From Arthrobacter sp. Alg241-R88 (GTDB lineage Bacteria > Actinomycetota > Actinomycetes > Actinomycetales > Micrococcaceae): a stretch of 64,000 nt of DNA. The translations under genes and the position numbers were made by a program. Shown in pieces: positions 8,666-16,133 of this stretch (positions are counted from its first letter, which is position 1; each line of letters starts with the position of its first letter). The notes under the pieces were generated by a model. The model was not told where the DNA came from. It saw only the letters and a program-made list of their open reading frames with translations, and searched no databases. The stretch covers positions 82,488 to 146,487 of the forward strand of contig NZ_UNRG01000009.1 of the NCBI RefSeq assembly GCF_900537115.1. Direction: 5' to 3'.

Positions 8666-9865
8666 ATGCCCAGCGAAGCCTCCGCGGACGCCCTTCCTGC
8701 GCCCCGTGGGCCGGCCGCACGGTCGGTGGTGTCGGAAGTCGTGGCAGACTGCCTGACTGACATCGACCGGATCGCGCACGAGTACCTGCTTGAGGTGCGG
8801 AAAATAGACGATTACGCGGGCTCGCTGGTGGTCGACCAGGACCTGGAGGAGACAGCGGTCGCGTCGATGGAACTATTGCTGCGGCTGGTTGGCAATCTTC
8901 CAATCCCCAGCCGGCTTGCCGGGATCTCCGAAGCGCTTGGTCACCGCCGCGCCCAGCAGGGCCTGCCGCTCGAGTCCCTCCTGCGTGCGGTACGGATGGA
9001 CTTCCGGGTGCTCTGGACCGCGATGCTGGAGAAGGTTCCTGCTGAGTTTTTGCCAAACTTCACCAAGGACGCGGTACGTGTCTGGGAAGCAGTCGAATAC
9101 CACACCATCCGCGTGCATGCGGGTTACCTCAACGAACTAGCCACCATGGCACAGGAAAAGGAGACGCGGCGTGCGTTTCTCCTGTCGCGGCTCCTCACCT
9201 CGGACGGAAAGGATCCGCACTTGCTGGGCCAGGCCGCCCGTGCACTCGGGGTGAAGGCGGAGAGCAACTTCATCGTTGCTGTTGCGGCGGGACATGCGCA
9301 AGAGGCATTCCGGGCCGGAGTCCTGCGCGCCGGCGCCGAGCAGTTCCTGCACGAGCGCGACGGAGCGCTGATCCTCATTCTTGAGGACGTTCCCGCGCGG
9401 ACGGGACGGCAACCGGAGGGAACACGTCCCTGGCTCGCCCCGCTGGACTGCTTTGTGGCCCCTCCCGCCCAGTCATTGGCTGAGGTGCCCCGGATGCTTC
9501 GAATCGCGGTGGAATCCTTACCGGTCGTGACGTCAGACCGGCCGGGCCGGCATACACTGCGGGATGCCTGGGGGCCTGTTGCCGCCACTCGGCTCGGAGA
9601 ATACGGAACCGTCCTGGCGGACGCCGTGCTGGGGCCGCTCGCCGTCATTAGCGCACATGAGAGGGACCGGCTCACCGAGACGATCCAGGCGTACCTTCAC
9701 TCCGGGTCAGTGTCCGAAACTGCCGCTGAGCTGTACTGCCATCGGAACACGGTACTGAACCGGCTTGCCCGCTTCGAGCAGCTCACCGGCTTCGACCCCG
9801 CCAATCCCCAGGACGCCGCTACGGTTATTGCTGCTCTACACGTCCGCTTCCCGCTTGGGGAGTAG
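8666..9865 (+). CDS. PucR/CdaR-family transcriptional regulator
   Basis: 399 residues. N-terminal helical ligand/sensory part (about 20-165), a degenerate GGDEF-like middle (about 170-300), and a C-terminal PucR-type helix-turn-helix: YLHSGSVSETAAELYCHRNT followed by VLNRLARFEQLTGFDP (about 345-380). Members activate purine, gamma-aminobutyrate or amide catabolism genes. It is transcribed divergently from the amidohydrolase-MHS-M20 operon, the likely target. It converges, with two bases between stops, on the RelA-like gene. No ribosome-binding site precedes the ATG; a -10 box six bases before the start suggests a leaderless transcript. Confidence 0.87.
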   Translation: MPSEASADALPAPRGPAARSVVSEVVADCLTDIDRIAHEYLLEVRKIDDYAGSLVVDQDLEETAVASMELLLRLVGNLPIPSRLAGISEALGHRRAQQGLPLESLLRAVRMDFRVLWTAMLEKVPAEFLPNFTKDAVRVWEAVEYHTIRVHAGYLNELATMAQEKETRRAFLLSRLLTSDGKDPHLLGQAARALGVKAESNFIVAVAAGHAQEAFRAGVLRAGAEQFLHERDGALILILEDVPARTGRQPEGTRPWLAPLDCFVAPPAQSLAEVPRMLRIAVESLPVVTSDRPGRHTLRDAWGPVAATRLGEYGTVLADAVLGPLAVISAHERDRLTETIQAYLHSGSVSETAAELYCHRNTVLNRLARFEQLTGFDPANPQDAATVIAALHVRFPLGE

Positions 9866-9867
9866 CC

Positions 9868-10974
9868 CTACGCCTTCGTCAGCCGGTACCGCTCGATCTG
9901 TTTGAGCCGCCGCAGGAGGCTGTCGCGCCGCGGGTGCGGGACGGCGTCGGCAGCTTCGGCGGTGAGGTCAATGTGTTTGGTGCCGTACTGCCACAGCAGC
10001 AGGTCATCGAGCAGCCGGTCCGGACCGGGGGAGTAGCGGTGGTCCAGGGCCTTGCGGACTTCGGTGATGCGGTTGGCGCTCAGCAGCCCGGCGAGCTGCA
10101 TGGTCTGGTTAAGTCCGTGTGCGGCGAGGAGCTCCGCGGCCCAGCCCCAGTCGTCATCCACCTTGCGGTCCACGTGCGGGAGCAGGGTGCGCCACACGTC
10201 GCGGATCCGGTTGGGTGTCAGCGGCGCCGCGCCCTCGCCCTCGGTGTCCCAGAAGCTGCGCACTTCCTCGTACCGTTCGTGCAGGTCCGCGAAGGCCGTT
10301 TCCACCGTTTCCAGCATCGCCGCGGTGGCGGTGAACTGCCTGTCGAAGTGCGGGGTCCAGGCGCGCGGGTCCTCGGCCTTGAACCGGATGTCGTGCTCGA
10401 TCTCACTCCAGGCATGCGCAAAAATCGTGCGGATCTGGCATTCAAAGAAGTAGCTGCCGTTGGGCTGGGCATCCGGGTTGAAGACCTGCTGGTACTCTTT
10501 GACGGCCTCGTTCTGGATGGTCCGCAGGATCAGGTGCCGGCTGGAATAGCCGTAGGTGCCGGACTCGATGGAGCCGATGTCCTTCTCCCGGTCCCCACGG
10601 CAGTCGAACAGCTGCCGCTGCCGCTTGATGATGTTGGCCACGGCGGCATTCTCGGCCGGCAGCTTGGTGATCACCCTGATGCCTACCATGTCATTCAGCG
10701 TCCGGAACGGGTCCGGGAACTTCAGCACCGGCGGGCCGCCCGGCTCCAGCGGCTCCTCGATCCGGGAGATCTTCTCCTTGAACGATTCCACCGTTTTGGT
10801 GCGCCCGGTGACGAACAGCGGGGTGACCTCGCTGTCCTTCAGCATGTCCCGCATCAGCAGCAGGACATCCCGCGTTACCAGTTTCAGGGCAGGCCGGACG
10901 CGCTCATAGATCTCCACGTTCTGCTGTACAGATTCGCGCAGGCTAGGGTCCAGGCTGTCCCAGTTACTCGGCAT
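9868..10974 (-). CDS. Stand-alone RelA/SpoT-domain (p)ppGpp synthetase-like protein
   Basis: 368 residues. Synthetase signatures are all present: VTGRTKTVESFKEKI (residues about 55-70, ATP/GTP-contact R-x-K-x-x-x-S-x-x-x-K), LNDMVGIRVI (catalytic-type Asp, about 95), YGYSSRHLI (about 145) and FECQIRTIFAHAWSEIEHDI (about 178; ExQIRT). There is no HD hydrolase domain before it and no TGS/ACT after it; the last 150 residues are helical and of unknown role. So it resembles small alarmone synthetases with a C-terminal extension. Convergent with the PucR gene. No small antitoxin-like gene adjoins it. A housekeeping Rel would be longer (about 750 residues), so this is an accessory copy. Confidence 0.85.
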   Translation of the reverse strand: MPSNWDSLDPSLRESVQQNVEIYERVRPALKLVTRDVLLLMRDMLKDSEVTPLFVTGRTKTVESFKEKISRIEEPLEPGGPPVLKFPDPFRTLNDMVGIRVITKLPAENAAVANIIKRQRQLFDCRGDREKDIGSIESGTYGYSSRHLILRTIQNEAVKEYQQVFNPDAQPNGSYFFECQIRTIFAHAWSEIEHDIRFKAEDPRAWTPHFDRQFTATAAMLETVETAFADLHERYEEVRSFWDTEGEGAAPLTPNRIRDVWRTLLPHVDRKVDDDWGWAAELLAAHGLNQTMQLAGLLSANRITEVRKALDHRYSPGPDRLLDDLLLWQYGTKHIDLTAEAADAVPHPRRDSLLRRLKQIERYRLTKA

Positions 10975-11023
10975 AGTCCCAGCTTACGGCCGGGCACAGA
11001 CAGAACGACGGCGGCTGGAACCG

Positions 11024-12070
11024 TCAGCGTTCCGCGGCAACAGTGGATCCGCGCACCACGAGCGAACTCTCCAGCGTGGCCCCGGTCTGCTCCAGCGCCT
11101 TCCCCTCCATCAGGCGGCGCAGCTGCTCCCCGGCCTTCAGGCCCAGCGAAGTGGCGGGCAGATGGACGCTGGTGAGGCCGGGATTGCTCGTGGCCGAATA
11201 GGGGAGGTCATCAAAGCCGGCCACCGCCAGCTCCTCGGGTATCCGCACCCCTGCCACGCGCGCCTCCTGCAGCACGCCGTAGGCGTGGGTATCGGTACCG
11301 CAGACGACGGCGGTCACCCCCTCGCGCTGCCACCCCGGCCAGGCGGAGGCGAACGCGGCGGCCGCCGTGCCGACGTCGATGGTGGTGCTGATGATGCGGT
11401 CCGGCCCAACGCTGATGCCGCGGGCGGCCGCCTCCTCCAGGAAGGCTTTCCGCCGCAGGGCGAAGGTTTCCGTGCCGGTGACGCTGTCCACGTACGCCGC
11501 CTCCTTGTGCCCGGCGTCCGCAAGGTGCGCCGCGAGTTCCCGCGCTCCGCTGGCCACGTCCAGGTTCACCGACGGCGCGTACGCCTCCAGCCCGGGAGCG
11601 TCCAGCAGGACAAGCGGCGACGGCGACGCGAGGTCTTCGAGGAAGCCGGCGCTGGGCGCATCCACCAGCAGCCCGGCCGGACGCAGGGACATCAGCCGCC
11701 GGACGTCGTCGGCCTGAGGGAACTCGCCCGCCTCGGTGACCGACAACAGCAGCTGGTACTGCGAACCCAGGGACTCCCGCACGCCGGCGATCACCTTGGC
11801 GAAGAACGGGTTGGAGATGTCCGGCGCCACCAGGATCACGATCGAGCTCACGCCTTTGGCGAGGGAACTGCCGATGCCGTCCACCACGTAGCCGAGTTCA
11901 GCGATGGCCTCGCGGACCCTGGAAACGTTGTCCTCGGAAACACGGCCGGCAGTCTTGCCGTTGGCCACCAGCGAGACGGTGGCGGTGGAGACGCCGGCAC
12001 GGGCAGCGACCATCGCCGCCGTGATCCGCCGCGAACGCGCGGGCTGGTGCGACTGTTCCGCGAATTCCAT
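11024..12070 (-). CDS. LacI-family transcriptional regulator
   Basis: 348 residues. The DNA-binding headpiece lies at residues 16-60: ITAAMVAARAGVSTATVSLV, then hinge-type SEDNVSRVREAIAELGYVVD. A periplasmic-binding-protein-like effector domain follows (VILVAPDISNPFFAKVIAGV; VAGFDDLPYSATSNPGLTSV). It is a cytoplasmic repressor or activator responding to a sugar or nucleoside-like ligand. It follows the DapA-family aldolase by 52 bases on the same strand and may close that operon. It is also the only LacI protein in the window and so a candidate for the palindromes at 14932-14969, though 3 kb away. Start ATG 12070 has only a weak ribosome-binding site. Confidence 0.88.
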   Translation of the reverse strand: MEFAEQSHQPARSRRITAAMVAARAGVSTATVSLVANGKTAGRVSEDNVSRVREAIAELGYVVDGIGSSLAKGVSSIVILVAPDISNPFFAKVIAGVRESLGSQYQLLLSVTEAGEFPQADDVRRLMSLRPAGLLVDAPSAGFLEDLASPSPLVLLDAPGLEAYAPSVNLDVASGARELAAHLADAGHKEAAYVDSVTGTETFALRRKAFLEEAAARGISVGPDRIISTTIDVGTAAAAFASAWPGWQREGVTAVVCGTDTHAYGVLQEARVAGVRIPEELAVAGFDDLPYSATSNPGLTSVHLPATSLGLKAGEQLRRLMEGKALEQTGATLESSLVVRGSTVAAER

Positions 12071-12122
12071 ACTTTGATCGTAGTAGGCGATGGGCCAGCT
12101 TCAGGTCAGCCGGGGGACAGCA

Positions 12123-13019
12123 CTACCCGTCGAGGCCCAGTTCCTTGATGACCCCTGCCACCCGGCGGCGTTGGTCCCCGCTCAGCCCCTGGATCGGCAG
12201 GGGCAGGCAGGCCTCCGGCGCCAGTCCAAGCTGCTCCGCGACGGCGGCGACCACCCTGATGCTCCCGCCAAATTCGGCAAACAGGTTCCACAGCGGCGCA
12301 AGCCGCCCGGACTCGGCCAAGGCGTCGGCGAACCGGCCCTCCTGTGCCGCCCTGGTGAGTCCCACAGCAAGGCCGGGCAAAATGCCGCCGATGACGGAGT
12401 ACCAGGCATCGCACCCGGCCGCCAGCCCGGCGGCGGCGTGTGCATCACCGGAGACGCCGATGGTCACGGATGCCGGGACAACAGCACGGATCTCCTGGAG
12501 CCGGGCCGCTGCATGCTTCGGGGCGCCCGGTAAACCCGGCATCTTGATGGACGCGATCCGCGGCAGCGCGGCAATCCGCCCGTAGAGCTCGGTGCTGAAC
12601 GTGAAGTGGGTGGTCCCCGGGTTGTCGTATACGACGACGGGCAGCGATGTGTGCGCCGTGACCGTCCGGAAGAGTTCAAACACGTCGTCTTCTGTCAGCG
12701 GTTGATACGTCATCGGCGCAAGCAGCAGGCCGGAAGCGCCGGCCCGCTCGGCGTTCTCCGCGTTGGCGAGCACCTGCGACGTCCGCAGCGCCCCGATCCC
12801 CACAATCACCGGGGTGGAACCGGCATGCTCCACCGCCAGCCGGGCAACACGGCTCCGCTCCTCCCCGCTCAGGTACGCGTAGGAACCGGTGGAACCGAGC
12901 GCCGTGATGGAATCAACGCCGTCCTCCCTCAGCCGTTCCACCAGGCGGACGAACGAAGCCTCGTCCACGGCATCATGTGCCAGCGGGGTGAGGGGAAAGG
13001 CGCTCAAGCCAGTGAACAT
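12123..13019 (-). CDS. Dihydrodipicolinate synthase/N-acetylneuraminate lyase family aldolase
   Basis: 298 residues, a TIM barrel of the DapA/NanA class-I aldolase family. Visible: ALGSTGSYAYLSGEER (the phosphate/keto-acid loop region), VVVYDNPGTT with the proton-relay Tyr, and IASIKMPG with the Schiff-base Lys. The loop sequence departs from true DapA (GTTGE), so it more likely acts on another 2-keto acid or a sugar acid. ATG 13019 lies 4 bases after the EamA stop, so it is in the minus-strand run XRE - EamA - this gene - LacI. The substrate is unknown. Confidence 0.82.
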   Translation of the reverse strand: MFTGLSAFPLTPLAHDAVDEASFVRLVERLREDGVDSITALGSTGSYAYLSGEERSRVARLAVEHAGSTPVIVGIGALRTSQVLANAENAERAGASGLLLAPMTYQPLTEDDVFELFRTVTAHTSLPVVVYDNPGTTHFTFSTELYGRIAALPRIASIKMPGLPGAPKHAAARLQEIRAVVPASVTIGVSGDAHAAAGLAAGCDAWYSVIGGILPGLAVGLTRAAQEGRFADALAESGRLAPLWNLFAEFGGSIRVVAAVAEQLGLAPEACLPLPIQGLSGDQRRRVAGVIKELGLDG

Positions 13020-13023
13020 CGGC

Positions 13024-13917
13024 TCAACCTACAAAGTCGAGGTCGGCGGGGCTGGCTGCCTGTTTTTTGGACGAACGGCGGCTGCCACCGCGCTGCGCCG
13101 CGGCGCCGGCCAGGACCACCAGCAGGATTCCCGCCACTTGGATGGCGGAGGGCTGCTGGTGCAGGATGAGCAGTCCGAGGAGGACGCCGACGGCGGGTTC
13201 GAGGGCCATCAGCGTTCCAAACGCCGTGGGTGTCATCCTGCGCAGGGCCAGCATTTCCAGCGCGAACGGCAGCACGGGCAACAGAATGGCCAGCCCGGCG
13301 GCGGCAGCAAGGATGTCAAGGCTGAGGTGGCCTGCGGCCTGCGGGATTCCGACGACGGCGGCCGTCACCGCGGCGATGGGCACCGTGAGGGTGAGCGCGC
13401 CGATGCCGGTAAACCGGTCGCCGATCCGCTGGGTGAGGAGGATGTAAAAGCCCCAGGCGACGGCTGCCAGCGCGGCGAACGCGACACCGGTCAGGTTGAA
13501 GTCGCCCTGCCAGGGCTGGGTCAGCAGGACCACGCCCACCAGCGCCAGCGCAGGCCAGGCGAGGGCCTTCCGGTTGTGGCTGCGGATGGCGGCCACCGTC
13601 AGCGGGCCCAGAAACTCAATGGCGACGGCGGTCCCGAGCGGGATGTGCTCCACCGCGGCGAGGAACCCGATGGTCATCACGCCGGTGGTGATCCCGAGGC
13701 CGAGCAGCGGCAGCACGTCCGGACGCCGGATGGAGCGCAGCGGCGGGCGGCCAATCGCGAGCAGGATGATCGCTCCCATGCTCAGGCGCAGCCAGGCGGT
13801 GCCGGCCGGGCCCACGTCCTCGATCAGGCCTACGGAGAGGGCTGAGCCCAGCTGGACCGAGAGGATTGCGGTGACGGCCAGCCCCCACGGCGGTACCGGA
13901 ACGTTTCGCTTGAGCAT
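13024..13917 (-). CDS. EamA/DMT-superfamily transporter
   Basis: 297 residues with ten hydrophobic helices in two EamA repeats. Start ATG at 13917 (MLKRNVPVPPWGL) behind GAAGGAAA; the open frame extends 90 codons upstream but only across the XRE gene. Characteristic LGPLTVAAIRSHNR and LEPAVGVLLGLLILHQQPSA in the second repeat. RhtA-like members export amino acids or metabolites at the inner membrane. It begins one base after the XRE-cupin stop, so that regulator very probably controls it. The C-terminus is basic (QRGGSRRSSKK). Confidence 0.85.
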   Translation of the reverse strand: MLKRNVPVPPWGLAVTAILSVQLGSALSVGLIEDVGPAGTAWLRLSMGAIILLAIGRPPLRSIRRPDVLPLLGLGITTGVMTIGFLAAVEHIPLGTAVAIEFLGPLTVAAIRSHNRKALAWPALALVGVVLLTQPWQGDFNLTGVAFAALAAVAWGFYILLTQRIGDRFTGIGALTLTVPIAAVTAAVVGIPQAAGHLSLDILAAAAGLAILLPVLPFALEMLALRRMTPTAFGTLMALEPAVGVLLGLLILHQQPSAIQVAGILLVVLAGAAAQRGGSRRSSKKQAASPADLDFVG

Positions 13918-13918
13918 G

Positions 13919-14548
13919 TCAGTTTCCTTCGGTGGTTGTTGGGGCCGTGGCGTTAACCTCCGGGCGGTGCCCCGAGCCAACGCCCGGTTCGAAGACCGCC
14001 AGCGAGAACGTGGCCGGTTCGTTGGCCGGGTTGGCATAAGAGTGCCCGACGTCGCCAGGGAAGGAGACTGCGTCACCGGCCTCGAGGACGAAGGTTTCGC
14101 TGGCAACCACAACCGTGACGGATCCCCGGCGGACCTGGAGCAGTTCCTTGGTGCCGGCTGCGTGGGCTTCGCTCTCGTGCCGGTCACCGGGCGTTAGGGT
14201 CCAGTCCCACAGCTCAACCACGTCGGGGGACTCGGTCCCGGCCACCAGCACACCGCGGCCACCGGAGGCAGAACTCCAGAGGGCTGCGCCGTCGCCGCTC
14301 CGGGTGACCGTCACGGGCCTGGGCTGCGGTGAGTCCACCAGGGCCGGCAGTCCGATGCCCAGGGCGTCACTGATTCGAAGCAGGGTCCCCACGCTGGGAT
14401 TCGCAGCGCCCTGTTCGACGTTGACCACCATGCGGCGGCTCACTCCCGCGGCTTCTGCCAGCTGGTCCAGGGTCCAGCCCCGCGACTGGCGTTCCTGCCG
14501 GACCCGGCTGCCGATCGCCGCCGCCAGGGCTGATGTGCTTTTATCCAT
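13919..14548 (-). CDS. XRE-family regulator with C-terminal cupin
   Basis: 209 residues from ATG 14548; an upstream ATG (14581) would put the start before the likely promoter. HTH_3 domain at about residues 12-68 (RQSRGWTLDQLAEAAGVSRR, then EQGAANPSVGTLLRISDALG) and a cupin at about 110-185 (SEAHAAGTKELLQVRRGS; LEAGDAVSFPGDVGHSYANP). Regulators of this type sense a small molecule through the cupin and control an adjacent transporter; here the EamA gene follows at once. The -10 box TATGAT lies six bases before the ATG, so the mRNA is probably leaderless, and TGCACTAA repeats flank it. Confidence 0.88.
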   Translation of the reverse strand: MDKSTSALAAAIGSRVRQERQSRGWTLDQLAEAAGVSRRMVVNVEQGAANPSVGTLLRISDALGIGLPALVDSPQPRPVTVTRSGDGAALWSSASGGRGVLVAGTESPDVVELWDWTLTPGDRHESEAHAAGTKELLQVRRGSVTVVVASETFVLEAGDAVSFPGDVGHSYANPANEPATFSLAVFEPGVGSGHRPEVNATAPTTTEGN

Positions 14549-14579
14549 TAGTGCATCATACTGCACCTTTAGTGCACTC
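14549..14579 (-). promoter_or_regulatory. XRE autoregulatory promoter with TGCACTAA direct repeats
   Basis: On the minus strand the sequence has TGCACTAA, 13 bases, TGCACTAA (21-bp period), with a further GGTGCAG between. The repeats bracket a -10 box TATGAT (14555-14560 on the plus strand) six bases from the XRE ATG. A closely related stretch, ACTAAAGTGCAGTATCAT, is found at 43675-43692 before the MFS gene at 43796. An operator for the XRE protein is inferred. Confidence 0.5.
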
Positions 14580-14658
14580 ACCGAACGCGCGGCGAGGAGG
14601 GGGAGTGTGGGTTGACGGAGCCCTTCCTTAGGGGGACGCCAGGTGGGACGATGCCCTT

Positions 14659-14874
14659 ATGAGCGATATAAGCGGAGGGGGCACGCGCGATCTTGGTCCC
14701 CACCAGCATGCGCACGCGGCACCCAGTACCCAGCAGATGAGGACCGTCGGGCAGCGCCGGCGGGACGCCGAGGAGAAGTTGGAACACCACCTTCAGGAAG
14801 CACGCCAAAAGCACGAACATCACGCCGTTGAGGGCGACCCGGAGGTGGGGCTGGCCGGCACTGTCCAGCCGTAG
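14659..14874 (+). CDS. Small histidine-rich hypothetical protein
   Basis: 71 residues, MSDISGGGTRDLG start. The product is hydrophilic and His/Gln/Glu rich (PHQHAHAAPS, EEKLEHHLQEARQKHEHH). The middle looks like one charged helix; there is no signal peptide or membrane segment. The ribosome-binding site (GGTGGGA) is modest. The opposite strand is also open, so the evidence for translation is only composition and a plausible start. It could bind metal through its histidines, but no family is recognised. Confidence 0.35.
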   Translation: MSDISGGGTRDLGPHQHAHAAPSTQQMRTVGQRRRDAEEKLEHHLQEARQKHEHHAVEGDPEVGLAGTVQP

Positions 14875-14931
14875 GACGCCGTTCCGGGAAGCGGACCGAA
14901 AGGAGAGCCGGCAGTCCAATGGACTGCGGGC

Positions 14932-14994
14932 GTCAAACGCTTGACCTGCAGCTACGTCAAGCGTTTGACGTGATGCTGCTAACGGTGCCATGAT
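14932..14994 (+). promoter_or_regulatory. Promoter with two LacI-type palindromic operators before nucleoside operon
   Basis: Two perfect 14-bp palindromes, GTCAAACGCTTGAC (14932-14945) and GTCAAGCGTTTGAC (14956-14969), are exact reverse complements of one another and have centres 24 bp apart. The second overlaps a -35 TTGACG (14965-14970), with a -10-like CATGAT at 14989-14994 (18-bp spacer). A hairpin GCAGTCC-AAT-GGACTGC (14911-14927) lies just upstream. The central CG and 14-bp symmetry are typical of LacI-family operators; binding would occlude the -35. Confidence 0.7.
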
Positions 14995-15068
14995 CTCTCC
15001 TGAACGCTTTCGCTCCCCGCGCTGCGGCTAATACCCCCGGCGCGGGCCCCAATGACGTGGAGATCATC

Positions 15069-16133
15069 GTGGAACCCACCGCCCAGTCCTTCAGAGGGCA
15101 ATCCCCAAGCCGCAAGAAAATCATTCTCGACTGCGACCCCGGGCATGACGACGCTGTGGCGTTGCTGCTCGCGCACGGCAACCCGGACATCGAACTGCTG
15201 GCCGTCACCACGGTGGTGGGAAACCAGACCCTCGAAAAGGTCACCCGCAACGCGCTGGCCGTCGGCACCATCGCCGGCATCACCGGCGTTCCCTTCGCCG
15301 CCGGCTGCGGGCGGCCCCTCGTCCGCAGCATCGAAACCGCCCCGGACATCCACGGCGACAGCGGCATGGACGGCCCCGCCCTCCCCGAGTCCACCATCGA
15401 GCTGGACCCGCGGCACGCCGTCGACCTCATCATCGAAACCGTGATGGCCCACGAACCGGGCACCGTCACCCTGGTGCCCACCGCCGGCCTGACCAACATC
15501 GCCATGGCTGCACGCAAGGAACCGCGCATTGTTGAACGGGTGAAGGAAGTTGTCCTGATGGGCGGCGGCTACCACGTGGGCAACTGGAGTGCCGTGGCCG
15601 AATTCAACATCATCATCGATCCCGAAGCCGCCCATATCGTCTTCAATGAAAAGTGGCCGGTGGTCATGGTGGGCCTTGACCTGACGCACCAGGCGCTCGC
15701 CACCCCGGAGGTGGTGGAAAAGATCGCGGCAATCGGCACGAAGCCGGCGAAGTTCGTCACGGAACTGATGGACTTCTTCGCCCATACCTACAAGGACGCC
15801 CAGGGCTTCGACTCCCCGCCGGTCCATGATCCCTGCGCCGTTGCCTATGTCATTGACCCCACCATCGTCAGCACCCGCAAGGTGCCGGTAAACATCGAGC
15901 TGCAGGGAACCCTGACGCTCGGCATGACGGTGGCGGACTTCCGTGCCCCGGCGCCTGCCGACTGCCACACCAGCGTCGCAGTCGACCTCGACCACGAGAG
16001 GTTCTGGAACCTCGTCACCGACGCACTGGTCGCCATCGGTGAGCCCCTCGGCGGTGAGGGCGGCAGCACCGCCAACGCGGCCGACGCCGAACGCCGGGTA
16101 CCTGCCCACCTCACCGCGGGAGGCGTCAAGTAA
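15069..16133 (+). CDS. Inosine-uridine preferring nucleoside hydrolase family protein
   Basis: 354 residues from GTG 15069, chosen because GGAG sits six bases upstream; a GTG at 15057 adds four residues. N-terminal Ca-binding signature ILDCDPGHDDAVALLLA (DxDxxxDD), then TVVGNQTLEKVTRNAL, GDSGMDGP, EFNIIIDPEAA and VHDPCAVAYVIDP with the late Asp of the metal site. It hydrolyses ribonucleosides to base and ribose in the cytoplasm. First gene of a three-gene operon with an MFS transporter (start immediately after the stop) and ribokinase, so nucleoside uptake, hydrolysis and ribose phosphorylation are linked. Two LacI-type operators precede it. Confidence 0.9.
   Translation: MEPTAQSFRGQSPSRKKIILDCDPGHDDAVALLLAHGNPDIELLAVTTVVGNQTLEKVTRNALAVGTIAGITGVPFAAGCGRPLVRSIETAPDIHGDSGMDGPALPESTIELDPRHAVDLIIETVMAHEPGTVTLVPTAGLTNIAMAARKEPRIVERVKEVVLMGGGYHVGNWSAVAEFNIIIDPEAAHIVFNEKWPVVMVGLDLTHQALATPEVVEKIAAIGTKPAKFVTELMDFFAHTYKDAQGFDSPPVHDPCAVAYVIDPTIVSTRKVPVNIELQGTLTLGMTVADFRAPAPADCHTSVAVDLDHERFWNLVTDALVAIGEPLGGEGGSTANAADAERRVPAHLTAGGVK

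Noticed and set aside
14578..14991. Minus-strand frame opposite the small His-rich gene
   Set aside because: Would run through the operator palindromes; no ribosome-binding site; composition not protein-like. The plus-strand frame is the better, though still weak, candidate.
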